From: a bacterium
GTDB lineage: Bacteria > UBA10199 > 2-02-FULL-44-16 > JAAZCA01
Length of the DNA stretch: 64,000 bases
Reading direction: 5' to 3'
Assembly: GCA_041648665.1 (NCBI GenBank)
Contig: JBAZOP010000001.1
Location: forward strand, 116,707-180,706
The notes beneath the pieces were generated by a model that ran no database searches, had not been told where the DNA came from, and saw only the letters and a program-made list of their open reading frames with translations. A program made the translations under genes and the position numbers. How positions within the stretch are numbered: position 1 is the first letter of the stretch; each line of letters opens with the position of its first letter. Shown piece after piece: positions 26,244 to 34,376 of this stretch.

Positions 26244-27005
26244 ATGACCAGAACATATACGATCGCCGCTGTTATCCTTTGCACAGTCTTTCTGGCCGCC
26301 GGTCTTGCACAGGCGGAAGAACCGGCCAAAAACGTCGAACCATACGTGGCGACCTTTCCGTACACGCCGCCGCCGGAGAAGGCGCCTAACTCCCAGGGCA
26401 TCACCGTCGCCGTGGCGAAGACAGCCTTCTTCCCATGCGAAGTGTCTGATGAACTATGGTTGAATGAGCTGAAGATAACCGGCAAGATCGATGGTTCGAC
26501 AGACAAGATGTTTTGGTTCGCCTTTCCGCAATTCTACAATCTCGCGGGCAAGCTAAGAAAGGACATCGCCGAACTCCTTTTCGCCAAGGGATTCAGAGTT
26601 CGCGGCCCCTACGCTTCCTATGAAGAGATCCCCCCCACCGATAGGAATGCCGTCAACTTCTACTTTATACCAAAAATGGCATTGACGTTTACGTTACATG
26701 ACAAGACGAAACGAGGGTATAGCAACACGGATATCGAGGTGAACGGGACAATCACGTTGGAAGTGCAGGACATGGCAACACGCGAGCCGCTGTGGACGAT
26801 AAACGTCCCTCTGGAGAGGATTGTATTCACCTCTCGAATTCAAATGCCGTATCACGTCGATGACAAGTTTAACTCCATAATGAACGAAGTGGTGAAAGGC
26901 ATCGATCAACAGTACCCGACCCTCATGAACAGCGTCTCGGGCCACCTTGATCCGCAGGAGATAAGAGCGCTCAAGAAGAGCGGCAAGGGGAAGACCGGGT
27001 ATTGA
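26244..27005 (+). CDS. Exported protein of unknown function
   Basis: A 253-residue protein with a cleavable signal peptide (about residues 1-24, ending LAQAEEP). The mature part has KGFRVRGPYASYEEIPP near 118, PKMALTFTLHD near 147 and a long Ile/Val/Thr-rich strand region, which faintly recalls the HpaA/NLBH family of Helicobacter surface proteins; I hold that comparison loosely. There is no lipobox. The start chosen is the ATG with GGGAGGGCGTC upstream; a longer frame lacks a signal. It ends convergent to a lipoprotein gene. Confidence 0.68.
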   Translation: MTRTYTIAAVILCTVFLAAGLAQAEEPAKNVEPYVATFPYTPPPEKAPNSQGITVAVAKTAFFPCEVSDELWLNELKITGKIDGSTDKMFWFAFPQFYNLAGKLRKDIAELLFAKGFRVRGPYASYEEIPPTDRNAVNFYFIPKMALTFTLHDKTKRGYSNTDIEVNGTITLEVQDMATREPLWTINVPLERIVFTSRIQMPYHVDDKFNSIMNEVVKGIDQQYPTLMNSVSGHLDPQEIRALKKSGKGKTGY

Positions 27006-27107
27006 ACGAGACCGTACTCCGCCGTTCAGAACCGTATTGCAACGATTATATCGGGTTTGCTCCGTTACGGGTGGTTCGGATTCCGGGTTCTGCCCCGCAC
27101 AACGCCC

Positions 27108-28592
27108 TCATGGAGAAGGGATCGGGTTGGACTCGGCAACCATGGCGGCCTTCGAGTAGTAACCCTCCGGCACCGTCTCCGTGGTCGCACCAAGATAGGA
27201 TTGGCACAGCGTATCCTCGGCGGAACTTCCAGACACAGCCTTGACGATCATCATGGAATTAAAGCTCATGGTAGTCGCCGTGCCGGGATCGGGTATGCTG
27301 CCATCAGGATCCCCGCCCGGGGTGACAATCTTAGAGACCGGCACGTTGATATCGGGGGATCCCGGGTCTCCGCCGGGCGTGATGATAGCAATGAGCGTTT
27401 CATTTTTCACATTACAGCTGACCGAGGAATCGCCGTCCATGACGGTCTCCAGCCGGCTTGAAATGCCGTGCATGTAGGTCTCGTTCCCCGCCTTGAACGA
27501 TTCCATAAATTGGTGCCGCCCGAGCGGACGCGTCGTGCTCCCCGTGTCCAAGGAGGCGGATGCCGTGGCCTGGTCTCCCGCGGCAAACGAAAAAGCGATT
27601 TGAGGCCAGCAGACGCTCGATGCGTTTGCGACGCCATAGGCCCGGACGACCTGAGCGTAATATCTCGCCGCACAGATATCGTCACCGTGGGAACAGAATT
27701 CGTCGTTGGCGGGATCCGCCTTGAAAACGGCGAAGGTCTGCAATCCGGACACGCTCGTGCCCTGTATCATTGTTATGATCTGGGCCGAGGCGCTAGCCGA
27801 GCTGAAATTCTCGAACGGCGCGCTCCAGGTGAACGCCGCCCCCTGCGTCGGAGAGCCCACGGCATCGAGCGTCCAGCCGGCGGGCATGCTGTCGAACCCT
27901 TCCGTGGAGCCGCACGCGGTATAGGCCTCAGCGGACGTCCACACCCCGTATCCCGTCTTCAGGTTCGATCCGCTGTCTTCCGACATCACGAGGTGAAGAT
28001 AGATGGAGGCGTTCGTGAGTTCAGCAGGGCAGGATTTGCTCGCGTCCACCTCCTTCGTGATGACGTTCCTCACGTCCTGGCAGTTGACCGACCACTTCGT
28101 GGAGTAGTTCGTCCTGTCCTCCGCCCCGGTGCCCGAAACGCCCGAGGCGTTCGAGACGACGGCGGTGTTCGTGGACGGATCGTAGGTGATCTTGCCACTG
28201 CCGTTCGCGGTCAGGGCAGAGGTGTCCCGCGTGGAGCCGACCACGTTCGCGTCCTCATATTGCAGCGTGACGACGTCGTCGTTCCCCTTGTCGAGATAGC
28301 AGACCGTCGCCTGCCCTTCCGGTATTCCCATGACGAAGAAGCTCGCCGTCGAGGAGTCGTAGGCAGCCGTGACCTTCGTGAGATTGCCCGAGGCATCCGT
28401 GGAGTCACACGCCACCGTCCAGCTGGAGGGGTCGATCGCCTTGCCCCCTTGAACCTTCGCGATCTGCGCCGAAGCGGATTCCTCGATCGTCAAGGTCATG
28501 GTGTACGTGGCCCCCGAACCGGAGCTGCACGAAACGGCGCACGCCATCGCAAAGACCAAGGTCACCAATAACCATCGTGTCATGCTCGGCAT
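27108..28592 (-). CDS. Putative lipoprotein of unknown function
   Basis: A 494-residue exported protein. The signal peptide ends at a lipobox-like CAVSCSSG near residue 22. The mature part is Ser/Thr/Asp-rich with alternating polar and hydrophobic residues suggesting beta structure, and about ten cysteines. A short repeated unit appears near the C-terminus: ITPGGDPGSPDINVPVSKIV then VTPGGDPDGSIPDPG. I recognise no domain. The start has AAGGGGGG at good spacing. Its gene neighbours are other cell-surface proteins. Confidence 0.7.
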   Translation of the reverse strand: MPSMTRWLLVTLVFAMACAVSCSSGSGATYTMTLTIEESASAQIAKVQGGKAIDPSSWTVACDSTDASGNLTKVTAAYDSSTASFFVMGIPEGQATVCYLDKGNDDVVTLQYEDANVVGSTRDTSALTANGSGKITYDPSTNTAVVSNASGVSGTGAEDRTNYSTKWSVNCQDVRNVITKEVDASKSCPAELTNASIYLHLVMSEDSGSNLKTGYGVWTSAEAYTACGSTEGFDSMPAGWTLDAVGSPTQGAAFTWSAPFENFSSASASAQIITMIQGTSVSGLQTFAVFKADPANDEFCSHGDDICAARYYAQVVRAYGVANASSVCWPQIAFSFAAGDQATASASLDTGSTTRPLGRHQFMESFKAGNETYMHGISSRLETVMDGDSSVSCNVKNETLIAIITPGGDPGSPDINVPVSKIVTPGGDPDGSIPDPGTATTMSFNSMMIVKAVSGSSAEDTLCQSYLGATTETVPEGYYSKAAMVAESNPIPSP

Positions 28593-28937
28593 AGGCCCCC
28601 CTTGAAGAATGGTATTGTATCATTTTGAACATATGGGGCAAAAAAGCAAGGCCGACCAGCCGGCGCCCCTCCGTCAACCGATTGTATCCGCACGCAAAGG
28701 CGGGTAATCGGAAGGCATCGAACCTATCTGTCGCAGATACCTTTGAACTGACGATGCCGTTCCGACCGGGGTTTCCCAGGTGGGCCAATAAAAAATTTAA
28801 GCGGGACGCGATCTCGCGGTGTCCGAAAACTGGAAACCCCCGCCAGAATTGAATTCTAGCAGGGGTTCTACCAGTTGTCCGTTGGGGTGCTTTAGCGGAT
28901 AATTTGCGAATCTGCTCGATGCCAACCGAGCGTTCGG
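28593..28937. other. Gene-free interval between two lipoprotein genes
   Basis: About 345 bp on the shared minus strand. It contains a short palindrome (CGCGATCTCGCG, 28807-28818) and the multi-tier hairpin at 28828-28876. The remaining 200 bp nearer the downstream gene presumably carry its promoter, but I see no convincing hexamers. Confidence 0.5.
28828..28876 (-). terminator. Multi-tier hairpin, probable terminator
   Basis: Three nested perfect pairings: AACTGG/CCAGTT, AACCCC/GGGGTT and AGAATT/AATTCT, on a common axis. On the minus strand it is followed by TTTT, and it lies 60 bp beyond the stop of the upstream minus-strand lipoprotein gene. Confidence 0.55.
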
Positions 28938-30092
28938 TCACTCCCAATAGTAGTCGCTCCACGTTCCGCTCATTCCGCTGCACACCGTTTCTGCAGTGCT
29001 CTGAGTGAAGATTGGACTGTAAAGAACGACGACCGTTTCGTTGTCCGTGCCTGGTAACAAGGTGCACGTACCAACCGAGCTGCCAAACGGGCATATCAAC
29101 CCACTATAGGTTCCCGAAGCGCCGTCGCACATGTTTCGAACATCAGCTTCGGTATTTGCTGAACCATTGTAATTTTGGCAAGTGCCCTGCGCGGATCTCG
29201 TATCGCAGCTTCCAGCAAAATCAATACTGCCGCCATCTTCCTCGACATCTCCATTTTCATCGACGTATTCCGTATTGGTGGCAGCTGCGGCTTCGCTTGC
29301 GCCGACACATGAGGCCTGTTGTGCAACGGTACCACCCGTGGCTTGACAGGCCGTGCAATCACCCTCGTCCGTAAACGCAGTATAAACTGTCGTGACCATA
29401 TCCCAGCTAGTATTTGCGTCGATTCCATTAAGCGATAGGGCGATTCCCTCGGCTATGGCCCCCGTGCAGCCCGCAGCAGCCAGCACCAACATGGCACCGC
29501 CCGTCGCCACCGCGGAGCCGATGGATGCTCCGCACACGCCCATACGCACCACGGTCCAGCTCACCTTGGCAACGCTGCCCCAATTGACGCTGCTAAACCC
29601 CGGAAAAGCTTTATTGCTCATTCCTAGAGAAATGCTCAAGTCCTGTGCATAGTCGCCAATCTCGCTGATATCGACACCGGTGAGGGTTTCCGTGCTTCCA
29701 TCTGAGTAGACTATTGCCATGTCGACGGTGGTCGCCGTCCAGTTCGTGAATGTAATCGTATTGTTGCCGAACAGGACCATGGAAGGATAGCCCGCCAGTT
29801 GACCTGCGACGCTGCCATCCCCTACCACGACCACGAACATCGTACCATCCGCAAGCTTCTGGATTACAAACTCCTGATCAGTTGTATTGTCGTTCTTAAA
29901 AAAAGCTGTGATTGAGTTGCCTGACCCATCGGTTATGACCGACCCTATTGAAGTGGACCCGTCCGTCGTGATGCCGGAGCCGAAGAGTTTATACTGGGAT
30001 GTCGGCGTCCCTCCTCCCCCTCCCCCGCAACCGACAAACAAGGGAGATGCGACGAGCAGGAACGAGAGCGAGAATGCCAGGGTCTTTTTCAT
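28938..30092 (-). CDS. Putative lipoprotein of unknown function
   Basis: A 384-residue exported protein. The signal peptide ends at the lipobox SPLFVGCGGGG near residue 22 and is followed by a Gly-rich linker. Central residues (about 60-200) look beta-rich; a hydrophobic Gly/Ala-rich stretch near 195-220 (ATGGAMLVLAAAGC) could insert in a membrane. The C-terminal third is rich in Cys, Asp and Glu (about 12 cysteines). No domain recognised. Of the start codons, the ATG at 30092 stands 5 nt behind GGAGG; the one at 30095 is only 2 nt away. Confidence 0.68.
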   Translation of the reverse strand: MKKTLAFSLSFLLVASPLFVGCGGGGGGTPTSQYKLFGSGITTDGSTSIGSVITDGSGNSITAFFKNDNTTDQEFVIQKLADGTMFVVVVGDGSVAGQLAGYPSMVLFGNNTITFTNWTATTVDMAIVYSDGSTETLTGVDISEIGDYAQDLSISLGMSNKAFPGFSSVNWGSVAKVSWTVVRMGVCGASIGSAVATGGAMLVLAAAGCTGAIAEGIALSLNGIDANTSWDMVTTVYTAFTDEGDCTACQATGGTVAQQASCVGASEAAAATNTEYVDENGDVEEDGGSIDFAGSCDTRSAQGTCQNYNGSANTEADVRNMCDGASGTYSGLICPFGSSVGTCTLLPGTDNETVVVLYSPIFTQSTAETVCSGMSGTWSDYYWE

Positions 30093-30282
30093 CATTGCCT
30101 CCATGGGAGAATCCACACAGGGTTACTCATTGATGTCGAGCATGGCCAACGTAATCACGCAAGCTCATTGATATCGCACACTACCGCGCGACCGCCAAAA
30201 AGGCAACCCCATCCCCCCGTCGACCCCACCGTCCTCCGATAATACTCTCCGCCGCTACAAAGGATTCGCTACCTCTCGGGCA

Positions 30283-30347
30283 GCGTCCTGAGCGATGGTG
30301 AGTGACCCCGAGCATGTCGAGGGGGAGTCGAACCAGAGTCGAAGGAT
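30283..30347. repeat. REP-like intergenic palindromic repeat (degenerate)
   Basis: The reverse complement reads ATCCTTCGACTC ... CCCTCGACATGCTCGGGGTCACTC ... GCTCAGGAC in pieces, closely like the palindromic TCCTTCGAC...GCTCAGGAC repeats scattered between genes in many bacterial genomes. Only one copy is present in this window. Confidence 0.5.
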
Positions 30348-30548
30348 TTGGGCTTCAGAAGGGTCTGGACCACCTCTTTTAAGACACGACTTTACGAGAG
30401 AATTCCCGTCAGAGCGTAATTTCCAAGGTCGCAGACGAACCCGTCAGACGGAGCAAACAATTGATACTGCAAGATATTGAAATAGTTTCGCTTTGCCTGC
30501 AAGTCTTCTCGATACGTCCGCAATATTTTCGGGTCTTTCCTGCTTACT

Positions 30549-30786
30549 GCTTCGGGTGGCGTCGTTATGCAGGGTTTCTGGACCCTTCCCGAAAGTCGCA
30601 TTAAGGCGCGTTTACGAGACGAGCGTATGAGGAGATCAAAAGGCCGATTGGCGTCGCGGCTTGAAGGCTGACGCGAGGAAGACATTCAAGCTGCATGACG
30701 CTAACGGCCTTTTGACGACGAGTAGCGAGCGACGTGCGCCAGCGACCGAGGGAAGGGGCCGGAAACCCTGCTACAGGACCCGAAGC
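30549..30786. repeat. 238-bp fold-back (nested inverted repeats)
   Basis: Four nested pairings share one axis: GCTTCGGGT 30549-30557 with 30778-30786; a 22-nt arm 30569-30590 with 30750-30771 (20/22); TCAAAAGGCCG 30636-30646 perfectly with 30705-30715; and about 15 bp around GCGTCGCGGCTTGAA pairing to 30685-30701. They close on a 19-nt loop (30666-30684). Between the outer and inner arms pairing is weaker. The RNA, read on either strand, would be one long hairpin. It may be a structured RNA, a MITE-like element or a remnant. Confidence 0.7.
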
Positions 30787-30806
30787 CCCCACTCGAAGCA
30801 TTTCAC

Positions 30807-30944
30807 ATGGCAGGCAATTTTGCCGCAGCGGAAAAACTTGGGGTGGCTAGTGGGATTTGAACCCACGACCCCCTGAGCCACAGTCAGGTGTGCTGCCGCT
30901 GCACCATAGCCACCATCTGCTGCTGCGGCAAAATTGCCTGTCAT
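30807..30944. repeat. 25-bp inverted repeat bracketing tRNA-His
   Basis: Arms at 30807-30831 and 30920-30944 match in 23 of 25 positions as inverted copies; both differences still allow G-U pairs. Each arm is itself a small palindrome around GGCAATTTTGCC or GGCAAAATTGCC. The 88-bp spacer holds the complete tRNA-His. Confidence 0.75.
30839..30914 (-). tRNA. tRNA-His (GTG anticodon)
   Basis: On the minus strand the acceptor stem GTGGCTA pairs with TAGCCAC, preceded by the extra G(-1) opposite C73 that identifies histidine tRNAs. The anticodon arm is CCTGA-CTGTGGC-TCAGG with anticodon GTG, and the T arm GTGGGTTCAAATCCCAC is perfect. The CCA end is encoded. The gene is alone and is framed by inverted repeats. 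Confidence 0.95.
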
Positions 30945-31273
30945 ATTCAATTTTCAAGTTTTCAACCGTACTTACAATGACTAGTGGGATTTGCTCCCTT
31001 CGTAACCGTTCCGCAAACAACAGCTTAACGACGTTTGCGGAACACTCAGGGAAGCCGCCGCTGTAATCGCTCCGTTTACATAAAACGTAACCGGAGCTCA
31101 ACATCGGCGTCACCCACGACCCTCCCAGGCCACAGGGAAGGGCCGCACTAATTAGCCAATCCCCCTGTCTTTGTCCATGTTTTCTTTGGAACGAATCACA
31201 CACAAAATCAAGTGCTTGACACACACACCAAATCCAAATAAAGGGCGAACATAAACTTTCCAAAGGGGGAAAA
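30915..31273. other. Gene-free interval upstream of tRNA-His and the beta-barrel gene
   Basis: About 360 bp. It holds the right arm of the tRNA bracket (30920-30944), a 13-bp copy of the tRNA 3' part (CTAGTGGGATTTG, 30980-30992, also at 30847-30859), a perfect 11-bp inverted repeat (GTTCCGCAAAC 31008-31018 with 31033-31043), and a 10-bp arm pair (31070-31079 with 31087-31096, 9/10). Near its right end is a candidate promoter for the beta-barrel gene. Confidence 0.6.
31216..31244 (+). promoter_or_regulatory. Candidate promoter of the beta-barrel gene
   Basis: A perfect TTGACA (31216-31221) lies 53 bp before the start codon; the -10 position holds only an AT-rich match (AAATAAA). The TTGACACA word is shared with the region before the thaumatin-like gene. 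Confidence 0.35.
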
Positions 31274-31963
31274 ATGAAGAAAATCCTTATCCTGGCAATA
31301 ACCGCTGCGATCGTGTGCATCTCCAGCCTAGCACAGGCCGGCGGGCCGGACTTCCCGGAGAAGGGCTGGCACAAGGGCCCGTACATCGCCGTCCACGGCG
31401 GGTTCATGCAGGCCACAAACGACACCAACCTCGTCACCAACCTCAAGTTCGACGGGAGCATCATCCCGGCGGTCGGACTCACCTTCGGCTGGGACGTCGC
31501 CGACTGGATAGGACCCATGCTCCAGATGACCTACGGTTTTGCGACAGATACGGTCGGAGACAACAACACGCCCGACACCCCGGTGGAGAGCGCCCGCGAG
31601 CACGCCCTCAATTTCTCGCTGTTCTGCAGGGCCACCCTCCCCTACTTCACCAAGGCAAGCTGGCAGCCTGACTCGGTCAAGTTCATCCCATACGTGAAGC
31701 TGGGCGGCACGGGTCACGCGACCTACGTCAACGCGCCCAGCAACGGCAACAAGGTCGGCGCATGGGGTGGCGGCCTCGGCGTGGGCGCCGGCATGGAGTT
31801 CTTCGTATGGAAGGGGTTATTCTTCGCCATCGACTTCACCGAGAACATCATCTTCCAGCAGGCCTATACCAGGACCGTCAACGGCGTGCCCAACACCGAG
31901 GTCACCAGCGGCGGAACGAAGTTCCAGGCCAACGTGCTCGGCCTCGTCGGCTGGCACTTCTAG
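31274..31963 (+). CDS. Outer-membrane beta-barrel protein
   Basis: A 229-residue protein with a signal peptide (about residues 1-22, ending SLAQAGG). The mature part alternates hydrophobic and polar residues with many aromatics at strand ends (KGPYIAVHGGF, GWDVADWIGPMLQMTYGF, VGAGMEFFVW), and it ends in an aromatic residue (GWHF), which is the usual outer-membrane assembly signal. It fits the OmpA-like eight-strand barrel class without a peptidoglycan domain. AAAGGGGG precedes the ATG. It is monocistronic, with a strong terminator 15 bp after the stop. Confidence 0.82.
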   Translation: MKKILILAITAAIVCISSLAQAGGPDFPEKGWHKGPYIAVHGGFMQATNDTNLVTNLKFDGSIIPAVGLTFGWDVADWIGPMLQMTYGFATDTVGDNNTPDTPVESAREHALNFSLFCRATLPYFTKASWQPDSVKFIPYVKLGGTGHATYVNAPSNGNKVGAWGGGLGVGAGMEFFVWKGLFFAIDFTENIIFQQAYTRTVNGVPNTEVTSGGTKFQANVLGLVGWHF

Positions 31964-31977
31964 GTTGATCCGTAACG

Positions 31978-32013
31978 AAAAAAAAGCCCCGGCTCGATGC
32001 CGGGGCTTTTTTT
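31978..32013. terminator. Bidirectional intrinsic terminator
   Basis: AAAAAAAAGCCCCGGC pairs with GCCGGGGCTTTTTTT over TCGAT. It serves the beta-barrel gene and the convergent gene whose stop is at 32026. Confidence 0.92.
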
Positions 32014-32025
32014 GATCGTTCAGTT

Positions 32026-32886
32026 CTAGGCAATCTCTGCGATATCCTTGATCAGCGTAAAATTCTGCAGCTCGAACTCATCATCCGAAAGACACTCAGG
32101 TCCGTCGCACTCAACCTCCCTGTAGTTCATCAAGAACCCGGCCGCGCTGTTGTACCAGCCTATCGCCTCTTTGAGTTTACCCCTGATGATCTTCGGCGCC
32201 AGATCGCTGTTGATCTCATAGAAATAAGAAGGTTCGCTCCACCGATCCTTGTTTTTGACATTCGTGATCCCGCACAGGTCCTCCAGCACCATCCTGAGCT
32301 CTTCGATGAGTTGGTACCCAAGCCCCCTGCCGGTGACCTTCTCGCGGGTGTGCATGAAGACCCGGTAGCTGTAGTCCGCGCTCATGCCGTAATCGTAGTA
32401 GTTGGTGAGGATGCCCCTCCTCGTGACGTGCGGCTTAACGTAGTCCATCCAGTAACCGGCGTCGGAGAACTCCAGCTCCCGGCCCCACGTGTCGGAGTGG
32501 GCCTGGCTCCAGCCGGGCACGCTCGTTTCAGTCACGGCGTCCTCGTAGCCGGTGACGACTATGTCGTTGATCGTGCCCAGCCTGTTGTAGAGTTTGAAGA
32601 AGTGTTTCACAACCTCCTCTTGTCTCTCCGCAATGAGGCCGGATTCGACGAACGCCTTGGCGGCGAGCGCTTCGATCACACAGCTGAAAGGCCCCTTCGG
32701 CAGGAATGCGGACTTGCTGGTGAGGTCTCCCACGTCGAGCACTCCGTCGCCGTTTGAATCGAGATCAATGAGGTCCTTCTGGCAGCCGACCTCCATGGAG
32801 ATATCGCCCGACTGATAGACAACCCCCTTGAGATCGATCTCAAGTTTCTGATCGACTATCTTGTTTACGCAAACCGATTCGTCCAC
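32026..32886 (-). CDS. Protein of unknown function with an EF-hand/dockerin-like calcium loop
   Basis: A 286-residue soluble protein. Residues 42-56 read DLDSNGDGVLDVGDL, a calcium-binding loop of EF-hand or dockerin type. The rest is mixed alpha/beta with many Tyr, Asp and Glu residues and seven cysteines, which would suit an exported protein, yet no signal peptide is present. The start is GTG at 32886 with GGAGG 4 nt upstream; a hairpin (GGGCGCA/TGCGCCC) abuts the ribosome-binding site. The N-terminus may have been lost. No domain recognised for the C-terminal 230 residues. Confidence 0.58.
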   Translation of the reverse strand: MDESVCVNKIVDQKLEIDLKGVVYQSGDISMEVGCQKDLIDLDSNGDGVLDVGDLTSKSAFLPKGPFSCVIEALAAKAFVESGLIAERQEEVVKHFFKLYNRLGTINDIVVTGYEDAVTETSVPGWSQAHSDTWGRELEFSDAGYWMDYVKPHVTRRGILTNYYDYGMSADYSYRVFMHTREKVTGRGLGYQLIEELRMVLEDLCGITNVKNKDRWSEPSYFYEINSDLAPKIIRGKLKEAIGWYNSAAGFLMNYREVECDGPECLSDDEFELQNFTLIKDIAEIA

Positions 32887-32987
32887 AAGGCCTCCGGGCG
32901 CAGATGCGCCCTCTTTTGTTCTCCTAACCGGTTTTCGGTGAATGGAAAAATAAGTTGCGCGAAAAATGTTCCTTCGGGGCCAGGATC

Positions 32988-34376
32988 TCAGCCGACGTTC
33001 ATATATTCCCTGACTCTAAATAACACCCCGAGATCATTAGCTTTTTTGCGGCAGGCCTCGACGTCGAGGCCGGGCAGAGCGACCACGGTGACCGCGACCT
33101 CGGGTATGTGCTTCTTGGCTTCCTTCACGAACTCGATCATCGCTTCGTAGGCAGCGGCGCCGAACCTCGACGGACAGATTGATTCGTGCGTTGTTCCGTT
33201 CGGCGCGTTCATGGAGATCGATACGGAGTCTATCAAGCCCGCGAGCTCCGGCAGGACGTTGCGGCCGTACACGAGGTTCGCCAACCCGTCGGTGTTGAGC
33301 CTGACCTTCTTCGCGCCGCGCTCCTTCATCCTGCGCGCGATGACCTTCAGCATCTCGATCCTGAGGGTCGGCTCGCCGTACCCGCAGAAAACGACCTCGT
33401 CGAACCGCTCGGGCTGGCCCACGGCCTGAAATATCTGCTCCACGTCCGGCTCGTTATCGAGCTTGAGGTAATAGCCTTTGACCTCGAAATCGGTGAACTT
33501 GGGGCAGAAGCTGCAGGCCATGTTGCAGCGGTTCGTTATGTTGAGATACAGCGAGTTGCGTATCCTGTAGGCGATCCTCGGCTCCATCTCCGCGCCGGGC
33601 AGCCCGAACAGCCGCCTGGCGTTGAGCGTGGTCACCCTGGCCACGTCCTCCGGAGCCACACCCTTGATGCGCGCGATCTCGTCGGCAACCTCCACGACGT
33701 ACGCCGGTTCGTTGCGCTTTCCCCTGTGCGGAACCGGAGCGAGATACGGGCAATCGGTCTCGATCAGGATCTTCTCCAGCGGGATGCCCGCGACCACCTC
33801 TTTGAGCACCTTCGCCTTCGGGAACGTGACCACGCCCGGCACGGAGATGAGAAATCCCTTCTCCACCGCGCGTCTTGCGAAAGGAAGATCGCCCGAGAAA
33901 CAGTGGAATACGCCCCCACTCGCGGGGACGCCCGTCTTCTCTATCACCTTCCACGTCTCCTCGTGCGCTTCGCGATCGTGAATCATCGCCGGCTTGTCGA
34001 GCCGGACCGCCAGCTCCATGAGCTGGCCGAAGCGATGCGCCTGCATCGCGGGATCGGAGTGCAATCGGAACATATCGAGGCCGATCTCGCCTATGCCCAC
34101 GCACTTCTCGTCGGCCGCCAGCTCCTCCAGATCGCCGAGCCACGAATCCTGCATGCTATCTGCGTCGTGCGGATGCACGCCCACCGTGAAAAACAGTCTG
34201 GGGTCGGTGCGCGCGAGCGAGAGCGCGGCGCGGTTGCCGTCGAGGCCTGCGCCCGAGCCGATGAGCACTATGTGCGCGAGCCCCGCGTCCCATGCCCTGG
34301 AGAGCACCTCGTCCCTGTCTTCGTTGAATTCCGGGAATGTGAGGTGGGCGTGTGTGTCTACGTACTCCCTCTTCAT
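32988..34376 (-). CDS. TatD-family hydrolase fused to a radical SAM domain
   Basis: A 462-residue two-domain protein. Residues 1-255 are a TatD metal-dependent hydrolase: YVDTHAHL at the start gives two metal-binding histidines, GEIGLD near 97 the bridging Glu, and ETDCPYLAP near 205 a conserved acid. Residues 265-462 are a radical SAM domain with CNMACSFC near 284 and GYGEPTLR near 325. This fusion is known as the TatD-linked radical SAM family. The combined function is unknown. The gene overlaps the TPR gene by 4 bp (ATGA) and closes the IMPase-TPR-TatD operon. Confidence 0.9.
   Translation of the reverse strand: MKREYVDTHAHLTFPEFNEDRDEVLSRAWDAGLAHIVLIGSGAGLDGNRAALSLARTDPRLFFTVGVHPHDADSMQDSWLGDLEELAADEKCVGIGEIGLDMFRLHSDPAMQAHRFGQLMELAVRLDKPAMIHDREAHEETWKVIEKTGVPASGGVFHCFSGDLPFARRAVEKGFLISVPGVVTFPKAKVLKEVVAGIPLEKILIETDCPYLAPVPHRGKRNEPAYVVEVADEIARIKGVAPEDVARVTTLNARRLFGLPGAEMEPRIAYRIRNSLYLNITNRCNMACSFCPKFTDFEVKGYYLKLDNEPDVEQIFQAVGQPERFDEVVFCGYGEPTLRIEMLKVIARRMKERGAKKVRLNTDGLANLVYGRNVLPELAGLIDSVSISMNAPNGTTHESICPSRFGAAAYEAMIEFVKEAKKHIPEVAVTVVALPGLDVEACRKKANDLGVLFRVREYMNVG

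Larger units (their letters stand above)
30093..30838. other. Gene-free, repeat-rich interval downstream of tRNA-His
   Basis: About 745 bp without a credible gene. It contains a REP-like palindromic sequence (30283-30347), a 238-bp fold-back (30549-30786) and the left arm of the inverted repeat that brackets tRNA-His (30807-30831). Frames here are short, lack ribosome-binding sites and cross the repeats, so none is called. The first 180 bp should hold the promoter of the lipoprotein gene at 28938-30092. Confidence 0.6.

Noticed and set aside
30661..30876. Forward frame with a product ending GFEPTTP
   Set aside because: It crosses the fold-back and runs into the reverse complement of the tRNA-His gene, a well-known source of false genes.
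30549..31100. CRISPR array
   Set aside because: The repeats are inverted and few, not regularly spaced direct repeats, and no cas gene is present.
30847..31518. Long reverse-strand frame across the tRNA and the beta-barrel gene
   Set aside because: It overlaps the real tRNA and the start of a signal-peptide gene on the other strand, and its composition is not protein-like.
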